Assembly: GCA_002238685.1 (NCBI GenBank)
Contig: MPMV01000014.1
Span: 1-64,000 of the forward strand
From: a bacterium EF100-94H03 bin56
GTDB taxonomy: Bacteria > Pseudomonadota > Alphaproteobacteria > SP197
Reading direction: 5' to 3'
Length of the DNA stretch: 64,000 nt
A model generated the notes under the pieces. That model had not been told where the DNA came from. It ran no database searches and worked only from the letters and a program-made list of their open reading frames with translations. Positions 56,698 to 63,684 of the stretch are shown piece by piece; the stretch's first letter is position 1, and each line of letters opens with the position of its first letter. A program made the translations under genes and the position numbers.

Positions 56698-56795
56698 CAA
56701 AGGAAAACGGCCTCCGTGCGGTTACACGGAGGCCGTCGGGGATTGGTTAACTTCGCTTTCCCACAATCGGGGAGGCAAACACGAGTACAAGAGGC
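56698..56795 (-). ncRNA. Candidate countertranscript RNA upstream of repC
   Basis: On the minus strand, in order: TTGACA at 56829-56824, a weak -10 (CAAACT, 56805-56800, spacing 18), a stem-loop region (56807-56774), and a 12-bp perfect hairpin followed by TTTTCCTTT at about 56706-56698. This would give an RNA of about 95-100 bases, antisense to the leader of the repC gene at 56883. RepABC plasmids use such an RNA ahead of repC to control copy number. The placement and order match; expression is untested, and the -10 box is poor. Confidence 0.45.
56707..56736 (-). terminator. Intrinsic terminator-like hairpin
   Basis: ACGGCCTCCGTG and its exact inverse complement are separated by a 6-base loop. 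On the minus strand the stem is followed by a T-rich run (TTTTCCTTT); on the plus strand it is not. It would end the candidate antisense RNA and, in the sense direction, can fold in the repC leader. Confidence 0.65.
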
Positions 56796-56807
56796 TCGTA
56801 GTTTGCC
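56774..56807. promoter_or_regulatory. Stem-loop with one bulged A
   Basis: GGCAAACACGAG pairs with CTCGT-A-GTTTGCC, a 12-bp stem with a single unpaired A at 56800 and the 9-base loop TACAAGAGG. It lies in the repC leader on one strand and at the start of the candidate antisense RNA on the other, where such loops make the first contact. Confidence 0.6.
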
Positions 56808-56829
56808 CCCCGGCGGGCGGCAATGTCAA
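56800..56829 (-). promoter_or_regulatory. Candidate ctRNA promoter
   Basis: Perfect TTGACA -35 on the minus strand with an 18-base spacer to CAAACT. The -10 matches only three of six consensus bases, so strength is uncertain. Confidence 0.35.
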
Positions 56830-56882
56830 CCCCGCTCCTGCGAAAATCCATCCGGGCGTCTCCCCGAATCGCGGGGACAGAC

Positions 56883-57893
56883 ATGACGAACCAGAGTGCC
56901 ACGCCGGGCCTGCGCACCATCACTCCAGAGGCGATCGCGGGCCGCAGGGCCGCGGCGCACTTCGACGGCCTGCCGGCCGGGGTGGACGAGAGCCACCTCG
57001 AGCGGGCGATCCGGAAGGGAGCACCGGGGTGCGGGTACACCCCGGCCGAAGTCCGGCGCCTCGTCTATCTGGTGCGGCACACCAGGAGTGGCGACTGGCA
57101 GGACGGGGACGGGTTGCCGGTCGTGTGGAAGAGCGTCGCGGTGATGGCGGAAGACCTCGGGATCGGCCGGCGGCAGGTCAGCGCGGTCGAGCGCAGTCTC
57201 GCCGCCAAGGGCGCGATCGCCCACAGGGACTGGGGATCCCGGCGGCGGTGGGGCCGGCGCGATCCCGAGACCGGCAGGGTGACGCAAGCCTACGGGGTTG
57301 ATCTGCGGCCGCTGGCTGGTCTCTACGAGCAGTTCGACGACGCGGCGAGAGCCGCGGCAGATGACGAGCGGAGCAGGAAGGCGGTGCGCGGCGAATTGCT
57401 GGCGCTGCGCTTCGAGGTCAGGCAGATCGCGGCGGCGGCGGGCCGGGAGTGCGATCTGGGTGCACGTCCGCTCGAGGTCACCGCAGCGCGGGCGGCGCTC
57501 GTTGCCGAGCGCGACCGCCTCCTGGAGCTGAGGGATGCCCTGATCGCGGAGTTTCCGGGTCCGGGCGGCGACAGGTCGGCGTTGGGCGGGTGTGAAATCG
57601 AAGAGAGCCACGGTGCCGGCGAGACCGGGTGCCGATGTGGTGAACCGGCGCCGATGGCGGGCGGCGGCGGGGAGGCCGCGGGCCGCGGAGGGGGACGTTC
57701 TAGTCCCGCGGAGGGGGAAGTTTTCGTCCCGCACATACTAGTACACAGTGAATCGGTACCTAACGGTAATCGCCCCTCGCCAGCCTGCGGGACCGCGGAC
57801 CCGGCCGTCGATGCCTGCTCCGACGGCCCGCCTCACCCCGCCGGCGGGCCCCGGGACCCCGCCGTCCGCTCCCGGCCCCGGCGGCCCGCCTGA
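56883..57893 (+). CDS. RepC-like replication initiator, N-terminal part
   Basis: From ATG 56883 (MTNQSATPGLRTITPEAIAG), with GCGGGGACAG upstream, residues 45-140 form the winged-helix domain of plasmid RepC proteins: YTPAEVRRLVYLVRHTRSGD, then LGIGRRQVSAVERSLAAKGA and RRWGRRDPETGRVTQAYGVD. A coiled-coil-like segment follows (residues 160-230). The frame ends in a Pro/Gly-rich linker at 57893. The expected C-terminal RepC domain is found just downstream in another frame, so this gene is frameshifted or expressed as two proteins. An earlier in-frame ATG at 56823 is less likely. Confidence 0.75.
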   Translation: MTNQSATPGLRTITPEAIAGRRAAAHFDGLPAGVDESHLERAIRKGAPGCGYTPAEVRRLVYLVRHTRSGDWQDGDGLPVVWKSVAVMAEDLGIGRRQVSAVERSLAAKGAIAHRDWGSRRRWGRRDPETGRVTQAYGVDLRPLAGLYEQFDDAARAAADDERSRKAVRGELLALRFEVRQIAAAAGRECDLGARPLEVTAARAALVAERDRLLELRDALIAEFPGPGGDRSALGGCEIEESHGAGETGCRCGEPAPMAGGGGEAAGRGGGRSSPAEGEVFVPHILVHSESVPNGNRPSPACGTADPAVDACSDGPPHPAGGPRDPAVRSRPRRPA

Positions 57894-58383
57894 CCCGGCT
57901 GGCGATACGGGGCCGGGACGGGACCAACCCCGGCGGGACGGCGGTGGCGAGGGCGGACCGGACACCATCGATATCGAACGGGACTTCGGCGTCCAGCACC
58001 TGCAGCCGGGCCGGGTGGCGGCGGTGGCGAGCCCCGCCTTCGGGCGCATCGTCGGCGACGACCCCGGATGGCGGGAACTCAGGTGGGGCGGGGAGCAGCA
58101 ACGTCTGGCGCTGGGCATCCACGACAGGGCCTGGCGGCGGGCGATCGACGTGCTGGGCATCAGGGCGGCGGTGGTGCTGGTGGCCGTCATCGACGGCCGT
58201 TGCCAGGACAAGGCGAGTTTCGTCTGGAACCCCAGCGGGTTCGTGGTGGGCTGCGTCAAACGGGCCGAAACGGGTGACCTCCACCTCCACCGATCGGTCT
58301 GGGGTCTCGAGCGGACACTCCGGTGGAGGGACGCGAGGTGGGCCTATGCCGTCCCTCGGTCCGGCGGCGAGGCGGTGCGATGA
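57748..58383 (+). CDS. RepC-like C-terminal domain in shifted frame
   Basis: This frame overlaps the previous one for about 145 bases. From about residue 80 it reads FGVQHLQPGRVAAVASPAFG, then DRAWRRAIDVLGIRAAVVLV and SGFVVGCVKRAETGDLHLHR, which is the usual C-terminal domain of RepC-type initiators. No good ribosome site precedes any Met near the domain, so it is more likely the second half of one broken or frameshifted repC gene than an independent gene. The last 40 bases overlap the recombinase gene tail to tail. Confidence 0.6.
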   Translation: MNRYLTVIAPRQPAGPRTRPSMPAPTARLTPPAGPGTPPSAPGPGGPPDPAGDTGPGRDQPRRDGGGEGGPDTIDIERDFGVQHLQPGRVAAVASPAFGRIVGDDPGWRELRWGGEQQRLALGIHDRAWRRAIDVLGIRAAVVLVAVIDGRCQDKASFVWNPSGFVVGCVKRAETGDLHLHRSVWGLERTLRWRDARWAYAVPRSGGEAVR

Positions 58384-60065
58384 CGCCGGCGCGGCGGCTC
58401 GCGCAGCAGGGCCGGGGCCACTTCGGCCAGACCGAGCCGGTAGGCCTCGTGGATTGCCACGGTCGGTGTCACCTCGAGGCCCTGGCGGCCCGGACCGCGG
58501 AAGGCGACGTGGATGCTCTCGACGAGGCTCTCGAGGAGTTTGTCGTCGTCCGGCGCGGCGGTGCCGGCGCGGATCCGTGCCACGGCGCCGGCGGCGAGGG
58601 TCTGGGCCGCGGCGGCAATGCTGCGGGACCTGAGGACGGGCAGGGTGCCCGTGGCCGTGAACCGCAGCCGCTCGAGACTGTCGCACAGCGTCGTGATGTC
58701 GGTGGTGGTGATGGCGAGCTGATCCCTGACGCGGGCCATGCCGACGGTGGCGGTCAGCGTGGCGGCGAGAGCGTCTGCCTCGTTGCGGGCGCGCATGACG
58801 AGGTCGGTGACCGTGTCGATCGCAAGGTGGGTGGCGGCGGTGGCGGCCTCGGCGTTGCGGACAAGCTGTTCGCACGAGGTGTGGATGTCCGATTCGCACC
58901 GGGGCGACGCGAGGTAGTCCAGCGTCGCCTCGATGATCTGTTCGCGGCGGAAGAGGTGGCGCTGTTCGCAGCCGCGTCGCTCCTTCCAGTTCCGGCAGAC
59001 GAGGTAGCCGCTGTGCACGGTGGAGATTCTCCCGCCGCAGCTGGCGCACCGGGTGCGACGGGTCGTCAGGTAGCGTGGCGGGGGGGCGTGATGGACCGCG
59101 GGGCGCTTGCGGCGGGGCGGGGGGGGCGCATTGGGGTTGGCGGCGCGATGGACCGGGGGGCGCTTGCGGCGTGGCGGCGGCGCCGAATCGGGTTTGCCGA
59201 TGATCTGCTGAACGCGATCCCACTGCGTTTGGCTGATGATGGCGAGGCCGGGTGCCGGGGTGACGAGCCAGTCCGACTGTGGCTGCGGGCGGTGGATGCG
59301 CTTGCCGGTGACGGGGTGCCGGACGATGCGGACGCGGCCGAAGACGATGCGGCCGACGTAGATGGGCTGGCGCAGGATTCCTCTCCCGCGGTGCCGGTCG
59401 CCGACGATGCTGCTGGTGGACCATTTCTTTCCCCTGGGCGACGGGATGCCGTCGCGGTTGAGGTCCGCAGCGATCTTGTGGATTTCCTTGCGTTGCTCGG
59501 CCTCGGTGAAGATGCGGCGGACGACCACGGCCTCCTTCCGGTCGATGCGCCGCAGCCCTCGCGTCACGGAGCCTTCCGGGCGGTGGAGCTCGTAGCCGTA
59601 GACGCGCCCACCCGGGACGTGGCCGGTCCGGACGGCGGCGAGCTGACCGCGGCGGACCTTGTCGGAGAGTTGCTTCAGGTGGATCGAGTTCATCGTCCCC
59701 TGGAGGCCGATGTGGAGAGCGCCGATTTCGCCCTCCGTAACGGAGACCAGGGCCACGTCGTGGAAGTCGAGGAGCTTGTGGATCGTCGCCACGTCGGCCT
59801 GGTCGCGGGAAATCCGCGAGAGGTCCTCGATGAGGACCGCCTCGAAGTCGCCGTCGGCAGCGTGGGCGAGCAGGGTCTGGACCGCCGGACGGCCGGCGAG
59901 GATGGCGCCGGTGACCGCTTCGTCCGCGTACTCCCCCACCGCCACCGCCCCGTTGGACCGGGCGGCCTCCCTCAGGCGGTGGAGCTGGGCCGGAACCGAC
60001 CGCTCCTGGCCGGCGGTGGAATGGCGGGCGTAGAGGGCGACGCGCTTGCCCGTGATGTCGATCAC
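58344..60065 (-). CDS. Large serine recombinase (site-specific integrase)
   Basis: A GTG at 60065 (preceded by GGGG) gives 573 residues. The resolvase domain has the nucleophile Ser16 in YARHSTAGQERSV and the partner residues in LIEDLSRISRDQADV near residue 80. A recombinase domain follows (VPGGRVYGYELH at 150, NRDGIPSPRGKKWSTSSI at 203), then a zinc ribbon with Cys340, Cys343, Cys357 and Cys366 and a long helical C-terminus. Residues 298-325 hold a 19-residue tandem duplication. It probably integrated the element; it lies inside the element and not at the seen edge. Confidence 0.9.
   Translation of the reverse strand: MIDITGKRVALYARHSTAGQERSVPAQLHRLREAARSNGAVAVGEYADEAVTGAILAGRPAVQTLLAHAADGDFEAVLIEDLSRISRDQADVATIHKLLDFHDVALVSVTEGEIGALHIGLQGTMNSIHLKQLSDKVRRGQLAAVRTGHVPGGRVYGYELHRPEGSVTRGLRRIDRKEAVVVRRIFTEAEQRKEIHKIAADLNRDGIPSPRGKKWSTSSIVGDRHRGRGILRQPIYVGRIVFGRVRIVRHPVTGKRIHRPQPQSDWLVTPAPGLAIISQTQWDRVQQIIGKPDSAPPPRRKRPPVHRAANPNAPPPPRRKRPAVHHAPPPRYLTTRRTRCASCGGRISTVHSGYLVCRNWKERRGCEQRHLFRREQIIEATLDYLASPRCESDIHTSCEQLVRNAEAATAATHLAIDTVTDLVMRARNEADALAATLTATVGMARVRDQLAITTTDITTLCDSLERLRFTATGTLPVLRSRSIAAAAQTLAAGAVARIRAGTAAPDDDKLLESLVESIHVAFRGPGRQGLEVTPTVAIHEAYRLGLAEVAPALLREPPRRRHRTASPPDRGTA
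59090..59185 (-). repeat. 57-bp tandem duplication inside the recombinase gene
   Basis: Near-identical stretches begin at 59090 and 59147 (GATGGACCG(C/G)GGGGCGCTTG). On the protein level RRKRPPVHRA and RRKRPAVHHA are repeated 19 residues apart in a proline-rich linker before the zinc ribbon. The reading frame is kept. Confidence 0.7.
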
Positions 60066-60207
60066 ACTGAAACCCCGGCACTTGGCGACGGCGCGGCCGC
60101 AACCGGCCGCGGCGCCGGCGTCTCCCCCCACCGCCTGGCGCACGCCCTTATAGCGGGTCGCGCCGCGCGGGGCGAGACCGCAACTCCGCCGATACGACAT
60201 GACCCCG

Positions 60208-60239
60208 TTGCGCATTTGCGCATTTGCGCAATTGCGCAA
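60208..60239 (+). repeat. TTGCGCAW array upstream of parA (4 units)
   Basis: Four uninterrupted 8-bp units, TTGCGCAT, TTGCGCAT, TTGCGCAA, TTGCGCAA, end 29 bases before the parA start. Each full unit is palindromic. This is the layout of an operator or centromere read by a ribbon-helix-helix partition protein, whose gene lies just downstream. Confidence 0.85.
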
Positions 60240-60268
60240 CCGCCGACACCAACGGAAAGGAGCCTCCC

Positions 60269-61018
60269 ATGATCATCTCGTTCCTGAACCAGAAGGGCGG
60301 AGTCGGCAAGACGACGCTCGCCGTTCACACGGCCGCGGGCCTCGCGCTCGATGGTCTCGACGTCATCCTCGTCGACGCCGATCCCCAGGGCTCGGCGCTG
60401 GACTGGCTGGCGGCGCGCCAAAAGCCTCCGCTCTTCGCCGTGGTCGGGATGCCGCGGCCGGTGCTCCACCGGCAGCTGCCGCGGCTCCCCGCCCCCCGGG
60501 ACGCCCGGGTGGTCGACGGGCCACCCTCCCCCCCCCACCCCGCCCCCCCCGCGCGGCCGGTGCTCCACCGGCAGCTGCCGCGGCTCGCCGCCACCGTGGA
60601 CGCCGTGGTGATCGACGGACCACCGTCACTCGCCAACATCGCCCGCTCGGCGATGCTGGCGTCCGACCTGGTGCTGATCCCGGTGCAGCCGTCGCCCTAC
60701 GACGTCTGGGCTGTCGGCGATCTCGTCGAGCTCGTCGACGAGGCGCGACTCGATCACGACAGCATCGATGCCCGGTTCGTCGTCAGCCGGCGAATCGCCA
60801 ACACGGTGATCGGCCGTGACGTGGCCGAGGCGCTGGGCGAGTGGCCGGTACCGGTCCTCGAGACCCACATCACGCAGCGCGTCGCCTTTGCCGAGAGCGC
60901 CGCCACGGGATTGGCGGTGATGGAGTCCGCGCCCGGCTCGGCGGCGGCTGGCGAGGTGCGCTCGCTCGTCAGGGAGGTGATGGCGCTCACCGCCGGCAGC
61001 CGGAGGGCGGCGGCATGA
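60269..61018 (+). CDS. parA: ParA-family partition ATPase
   Basis: This 249-residue P-loop ATPase has the deviant Walker [15 protein letters not shown] at residues 8-21, [15 protein letters not shown] near residue 35 and the VIDGPPS Walker B-like motif near residue 110. AAGGAG lies ahead of ATG 60269. It belongs to the short ParA type without an N-terminal HTH, which works with a small ribbon-helix-helix DNA-binding partner; that partner is encoded next with ATGA overlap. Residues about 62-120 contain an odd duplication (see repeat entry) that places a degenerate copy of the Walker B segment before the real one, so activity is uncertain. Confidence 0.88.
   Translation: MIISFLNQKGGVGKTTLAVHTAAGLALDGLDVILVDADPQGSALDWLAARQKPPLFAVVGMPRPVLHRQLPRLPAPRDARVVDGPPSPPHPAPPARPVLHRQLPRLAATVDAVVIDGPPSLANIARSAMLASDLVLIPVQPSPYDVWAVGDLVELVDEARLDHDSIDARFVVSRRIANTVIGRDVAEALGEWPVPVLETHITQRVAFAESAATGLAVMESAPGSAAAGEVRSLVREVMALTAGSRRAAA
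60454..60628 (+). repeat. 99-bp tandem duplication inside parA
   Basis: [11 protein letters not shown] occurs twice, 33 residues apart, each time followed by a VVDGPPS or VIDGPPS segment. The DNA copies start at 60454 and 60553 and are nearly identical for 34 bases, then diverge. The first copy has drifted to C-rich sequence ending in runs of eight or more C between about 60530 and 60550. Frame is kept. Confidence 0.8.
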
Positions 61019-61242
61019 GGCGCAAGATCGTCAGCATCGACCCGCGGCCGCGGCGCTCGAGGCAGGGCCGGGACGCGCAGGCCTCCGAACAGTGGGTGAT
61101 GGGCGGCGGCGAGGGGCTCAAGCGTTTCACGGTCGAGCTCACGCCGGCCCAGCACCGCCGGCTGCGCATGGCTGCGGCCCGGGACGGCAGGTCGATGGCC
61201 GACATCGTCCGCGATCTGATCGAGGACGCCTGCCCGGAATGA
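61015..61242 (+). CDS. Ribbon-helix-helix partition partner of ParA
   Basis: This 75-residue basic protein starts at ATG 61015, overlapping the parA stop by four bases. After a flexible basic start ([20 protein letters not shown]), residues 44-70 read [20 protein letters not shown] and [12 protein letters not shown], a beta strand and two helices of a ribbon-helix-helix DNA-binding fold. Together with ParA and the TTGCGCAW arrays on both sides it forms a type Ib-like partition module. It probably binds the arrays and also represses the operon, by analogy with known partition RHH proteins. Confidence 0.82.
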   Translation: MRRKIVSIDPRPRRSRQGRDAQASEQWVMGGGEGLKRFTVELTPAQHRRLRMAAARDGRSMADIVRDLIEDACPE

Positions 61243-61256
61243 CGGGCGATGAGGAC

Positions 61257-61296
61257 TTGCGCAATTGCGCATTTGCGCAAATGCGCAATTGCGCGG
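61257..61296 (+). repeat. TTGCGCAW array downstream of the par operon (5 units)
   Basis: Consecutive 8-bp units: TTGCGCAA, TTGCGCAT, TTGCGCAA, ATGCGCAA and a degenerate TTGCGCGG. The array lies 14 bases after the RHH gene and 16 bases before the ribonucleotide reductase gene, and so could be both centromere and operator for the reductase. Confidence 0.85.
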
Positions 61297-61311
61297 AAGG
61301 GAGAATGAGGA

Positions 61312-63648
61312 ATGGCGAAGGGCCAGAAACCGACGACCAGCCTGGCGCCGATCGCGCTCCAGGTCTGGAACATGAAGTACCGCTATACAGGCGGGAACGG
61401 CGGCGATGCCAACATTCAGGCCACCTGGCGGCGCATCGCGCGCTCTCTCGCCGCGGTCGAGGACGAGGCCGTCCGTCCGGAGGTGGAGACCCGGTTCCGG
61501 GAGGCCCTGGAGGGCTTCCGGTTCCTGCCCGCCGGGCGGATCGTCGCCGGCGCCGGCACCGGGCGCAACGTCACCCTCTTCAACTGCTTCGTCATGGGGA
61601 CGATCCCCGACGACATGGGCGGGATCTTCACCCACCTGAAGGAGGCGGCGCTCACCATGCAGGCCGGTGGCGGCATCGGCTACGACTTCTCGACCCTGCG
61701 GCCGAAGGGCGCGCCGGTGCTGGGCGTCGGCGCCGACGCCTCCGGGCCGCTCACCTTCATGGACGTCTGGGATTCGATGTGCCGCACCATCATGAGCGCC
61801 GGCAGCCGGCGCGGCGCCATGATGGCGACGATGCGCTGCGATCACCCGGACATCGAGGCCTTCATCGACGCCAAGCAGGAGGCGGGACGCCTGCGCATGT
61901 TCAACCTCTCCGTGCTGGTGAGCGACGCCTTCATGGCGGCGGTGGCGGCCGACGACGCCTGGGAGCTCACCTTCGGCGGGCGCACCTGGCAGAGCGTCCC
62001 GGCGCGCGAGCTGTGGGAGCGGATCATGCGCGGGACCTATGCCTGCGCGGAGCCCGGCGTCATCTTCATCGACCGCATCAACCGGCGGAACAACCTCAAC
62101 TACTGCGAGACCATCTCCGCCACCAACCCGTGCGGCGAGCAGCCCCTGCCGCCCTACGGCGCCTGCCTGCTGGGCTCCATCAACCTGACGCGGTTCATCA
62201 CCGACCCCTTCGGAGATGAGGCGCGGTTCGACGCGGAGGCATTCTCCCGCACGGTCGAGGCGGCGGTCAGGATGATGGACAACGTCATCGACGTCTCGCG
62301 CTTCCCCCTCGAGGAACAGCGCCAGGAGGCTCTCGCCAAGCGCCGCATCGGCCTGGGGATCACCGGTCTTGCCGACGCGCTCATCATGATGAAGGCGCAC
62401 TACGGCAGCGAGCGGGCCCGGGAGATGGCCGGGACCTGGCTCGCCAGGCTGCGCCGGCAGGCCTACCTGGCGTCGATCCGGCTCGCCTCGGAGAAGGGAC
62501 CGTTCCCGCTCTTCGACCGCGACGCCTACCTGGGCGGCGAATCGGTGGCCGGGCTCGACGACGACGTCAGGGAGGCGTTGGGCCGGTACGGGATCCGCAA
62601 CGCGCTGCTGACGTCGATTGCCCCGACCGGCACCATCTCTCTCTTCGCCAACAACATCTCGTCGGGTCTCGAGCCGGTCTTCGCTTTCTCCTACACGCGC
62701 CACGTCCTGCTCCCCGACGGGACCAGGCGGAGCGAGGAGGTGACCGACTACGCGGTTCGCCTGTGGCGGCGCCTGCGCGGCGAGGATGCGCCGCTTCCGG
62801 ACTATTTCGTCGACGCCCAGCAGCTGCGTCCGACCGATCACGTGGCCATGCAGGCCACGGTCCAGGAGTACATCGACAGCTCCATCTCCAAGACCATCAA
62901 CGTGCCCGAGGACATTCCCTTCGAGGACTTCAAGGACGTCTACCTCGAGGCGTACCGACGTGGCTGCAAGGGCTGCACGACCTACCGGCCAAACGACGTC
63001 ACCGGGGCAGTGCTCGAGACCGGGCCGAAGGAGGATGTACAGCCGGAACTGCCGCTCGGCGATCAGCCGGCGGAAACCCCGGACGGCCCGATGGAGACCG
63101 CCGGGGTCATCCACCTCACCCGGCCCCTCGACCGGCCCGAGGTCCTCCCGGGGCAGACCTACAAGCTGCGCTGGCCGGAGAGCGACCACGCGATCTACCT
63201 CACCGTCAACGACGTGGTCCGCGACGCCAGGCGGTGCCCGTTCGAGGTCTTCATCAACTCGAAGAACATGGAGCACTACGCCTGGACGCTGGGTCTCACC
63301 CGGATGATCTCGGCCGTGTTCCGCCGTGGCGGCGACGTCAGTTTCGTGGTCGAGGAACTGAAGGCCGTCTTCGATCCCCGGGGCGGCTCCTGGATGAACG
63401 GGCGCTACGTGCCGTCGCTGCTGGCCGCCATCGGCGAGGTCCTCGAGACCCACATGAAGCGGATCGGCTTCATCGCGGCCGACGACGGGCCGGCTCTCTC
63501 CGGCGGATCGGACGCGAAGGTCGTCGCGATTTCCGCAGGCGGCGGCGGCAGGGCGCCCGCCGGGTGCCCGAAGTGCAGCCAGCCGTCGCTGATCCACCAG
63601 GAGGGCTGCGCGATGTGCACGTCGTGCGGCTACTCGAAATGCGCGTGA
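61312..63648 (+). CDS. nrdJ: Vitamin-B12-dependent (class II) ribonucleotide reductase
   Basis: This 778-residue NrdJ makes deoxyribonucleotides using adenosylcobalamin, with or without oxygen. Catalytic residues are visible: redox Cys92 (FNCFVMG), the N-x-C-x-E motif Asn272-Cys274-Glu276 (TNPCGEQ) with thiyl Cys274, and partner Cys285, eleven residues later as in known class II enzymes. TSIAPTGTISLFA near residue 440 contacts phosphate. The C-terminus has a four-Cys ribbon, CPKCSQPSLIHQEGCAMCTS followed by CGYSKC, which relays electrons. GGGAGAATGAGG precedes the start. Carriage on an element beside partition genes suggests a nucleotide supply for element replication. Confidence 0.95.
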   Translation: MAKGQKPTTSLAPIALQVWNMKYRYTGGNGGDANIQATWRRIARSLAAVEDEAVRPEVETRFREALEGFRFLPAGRIVAGAGTGRNVTLFNCFVMGTIPDDMGGIFTHLKEAALTMQAGGGIGYDFSTLRPKGAPVLGVGADASGPLTFMDVWDSMCRTIMSAGSRRGAMMATMRCDHPDIEAFIDAKQEAGRLRMFNLSVLVSDAFMAAVAADDAWELTFGGRTWQSVPARELWERIMRGTYACAEPGVIFIDRINRRNNLNYCETISATNPCGEQPLPPYGACLLGSINLTRFITDPFGDEARFDAEAFSRTVEAAVRMMDNVIDVSRFPLEEQRQEALAKRRIGLGITGLADALIMMKAHYGSERAREMAGTWLARLRRQAYLASIRLASEKGPFPLFDRDAYLGGESVAGLDDDVREALGRYGIRNALLTSIAPTGTISLFANNISSGLEPVFAFSYTRHVLLPDGTRRSEEVTDYAVRLWRRLRGEDAPLPDYFVDAQQLRPTDHVAMQATVQEYIDSSISKTINVPEDIPFEDFKDVYLEAYRRGCKGCTTYRPNDVTGAVLETGPKEDVQPELPLGDQPAETPDGPMETAGVIHLTRPLDRPEVLPGQTYKLRWPESDHAIYLTVNDVVRDARRCPFEVFINSKNMEHYAWTLGLTRMISAVFRRGGDVSFVVEELKAVFDPRGGSWMNGRYVPSLLAAIGEVLETHMKRIGFIAADDGPALSGGSDAKVVAISAGGGGRAPAGCPKCSQPSLIHQEGCAMCTSCGYSKCA

Positions 63649-63684
63649 GGTGACGGTGATCTTGGGATCGGAAGGGGCGGTGGC

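Noticed and set aside
56774..56807. Stem with bulged A as an integron-type attC or folded recombination site
   Set aside because: There is no tyrosine integron integrase, no R-box core pattern and no cassette array; the RNA explanation fits the repC context better.
58323..60272. 649-codon plus-strand frame opposite the recombinase
   Set aside because: The minus-strand frame has all serine-recombinase motifs; the plus frame has none.
60208..61296. TTGCGCAW arrays as a CRISPR
   Set aside because: The units are contiguous 8-mers without spacers and no cas genes are present.
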